Positions 5,733-6,458 of a DNA stretch of 6,458 nt are shown here, piece by piece. How positions within the stretch are numbered: the stretch's first letter is position 1; each line of letters starts with the position of its first letter. Location of the stretch: contig JAFAYN010000138.1 in NCBI GenBank assembly GCA_019240375.1, forward strand, positions 1 to 6,458. The letters run 5' to 3'. Below the pieces are notes generated by a model, which saw only the letters and a program-made list of their open reading frames with translations, did not search any database and was not told the DNA's origin. This DNA is from Gemmatimonadota bacterium. Lineage in GTDB: Bacteria > Gemmatimonadota > Gemmatimonadetes > Longimicrobiales > Longimicrobiaceae. Both the position numbers and the translations under genes were made by a program.

Positions 5733-6458
5733 TCAGAAGTTCGCATCGATGCGGATCGTGTACATCCGGTTCGGAGGCAGGGTGCCCAGCTCCGCGGTCG
5801 TGAAGTTCGCCTGGCCCTGAGAGTTCAGCTCAGGATCCAGCCCGGTGTACTTGGTCCAGGTGTGCAGGTTGCGCCCGGCGAGGGTCAGGCTCAGGCCACG
5901 CGCGCTGAACCGCTCGGCGAACTCGCGCGGCAGCCCGAAGGTGAGCGACGCCTCGCGCAGCTTGACGAAGTCCGCGTCCTCGACGAAGCCCGCCATCGAG
6001 GTGTAGCTGCGCAGGGCGACGATGGCGGCCTGCTCCTTGAGCGGAGTGGTCACGTCGTACAGCTCCGCGCAGTTCGACACGTTCGTGTTGCAGCGGTTGG
6101 CGTGCGTGAAGTTCCACATCTGGTGCCCGCCCTTGTAGTCGAGCAGGGTGGAGAACTTCAGCCAGTCGCGGAAGCGCAGGTCCGTGTTGAAGCTCAGCTC
6201 GCGCTTCGGGAACGGATTGCCCAGGTACACCAGCGTGTCCGTACGGACGTTGACCTCGCTCGGGCTGAGCAGCCCGTCGCCGTTGGCGTCGGCGTAGCTC
6301 ACGATCGGGTAGTGGAAGTACGACCCGAGCGGGTACCCTTCGGTGTGGCGCTGCGGCAGCGCGTTGAACCCGAGGGTGATCGGCGGGATGTCGTTCCCCT
6401 GGGCGTCCTTGCCCAGGTCCACCAGCTCGTTGTGGATCGCCGAGCCGGAGAAGTTCAC
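5733..6458 (-). CDS. SusC/RagA-family TonB-linked outer-membrane transporter, C-terminal 241 residues
   Basis: SusC-like proteins are TonB-dependent outer-membrane barrels that import the ligand captured by their SusD partner. Only the C-terminal end is present; full proteins are usually about 1000 residues, so the plug, TonB box and most strands lie beyond 6458. The first codon in the window is GTG (valine) and is not a start. Family-typical pieces are FVKLREASLTFGLP (about 164-177 of the fragment), LSLTLAGRNLHTWTKYTGLDPE (189-210) and the terminal strand MYTIRIDANF ending in phenylalanine, as expected for barrel insertion by the BAM machinery. An EF-hand-like loop DANGDGLLSPSE occupies 57-68, and a cysteine pair (C123, C130) probably sits in an extracellular loop. 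It is followed after 10 nt by the SusD-like gene, the standard susCD order. Confidence 0.95.
   Translation of the reverse strand: MNFSGSAIHNELVDLGKDAQGNDIPPITLGFNALPQRHTEGYPLGSYFHYPIVSYADANGDGLLSPSEVNVRTDTLVYLGNPFPKRELSFNTDLRFRDWLKFSTLLDYKGGHQMWNFTHANRCNTNVSNCAELYDVTTPLKEQAAIVALRSYTSMAGFVEDADFVKLREASLTFGLPREFAERFSARGLSLTLAGRNLHTWTKYTGLDPELNSQGQANFTTAELGTLPPNRMYTIRIDANF

Noticed and set aside
4496..5803. Long plus-strand open frame (435 codons) opposite the SusD-like gene
   Set aside because: It is antisense to a complete SusD-like gene with lipobox and family C-terminus. Its product is repetitive in Arg, Val, Gly and Asp, with no domain.

Overview
The window is GC-rich, and every gene I can support lies on the minus strand, so it reads biologically from right to left (6458 to 1). 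A SusC/SusD-type outer-membrane pair, lipoproteins with clear lipoboxes and a high-GC genome together fit a diderm from outside the usual low-GC Bacteroidetes. Gemmatimonadota (Longimicrobium/Gemmatimonas-like) is my best guess. That is inferred from protein style, because the window has no rRNA or other marker gene.

Right-hand block (6458 to 4234): the C-terminal 241 residues of a SusC/RagA-like TonB-dependent outer-membrane transporter are followed after 10 nt by a complete SusD/RagB-like surface lipoprotein. The unit is closed by a strong intrinsic terminator, a perfect 15-bp stem with a GAAA loop and a T-rich tail. The two proteins should form one nutrient-import complex. The substrate cannot be read from the sequence.

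Left-hand block (4101 to 1): a predicted secreted lipoprotein metalloprotease of the metzincin type (HEIGHDWGRFH, Met-turn DIMGYC) comes first. It is followed by folK (pterin pyrophosphokinase of folate synthesis), a YbdK-like carboxylate-amine ligase of the GCS2 family, and the first 200 codons of aroB (3-dehydroquinate synthase, shikimate pathway). Spacings are 28 nt, about 102 nt, and a 4-nt ATGA overlap. I see no terminator between them, so they may be co-transcribed from the 4102-4233 region.

folK and aroB fit together loosely, because chorismate from the shikimate route supplies the p-aminobenzoate used with the FolK product. The protease is the outlier in this set and the least characterised gene here. 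Nothing in the window looks like a mobile element, CRISPR array, RNA gene or defence system, and I find no clear new multi-gene system. The points most worth a second look are the cysteine-bearing metzincin, its placement between a SusCD pair and core biosynthesis genes, and a shortened catalytic loop in FolK.
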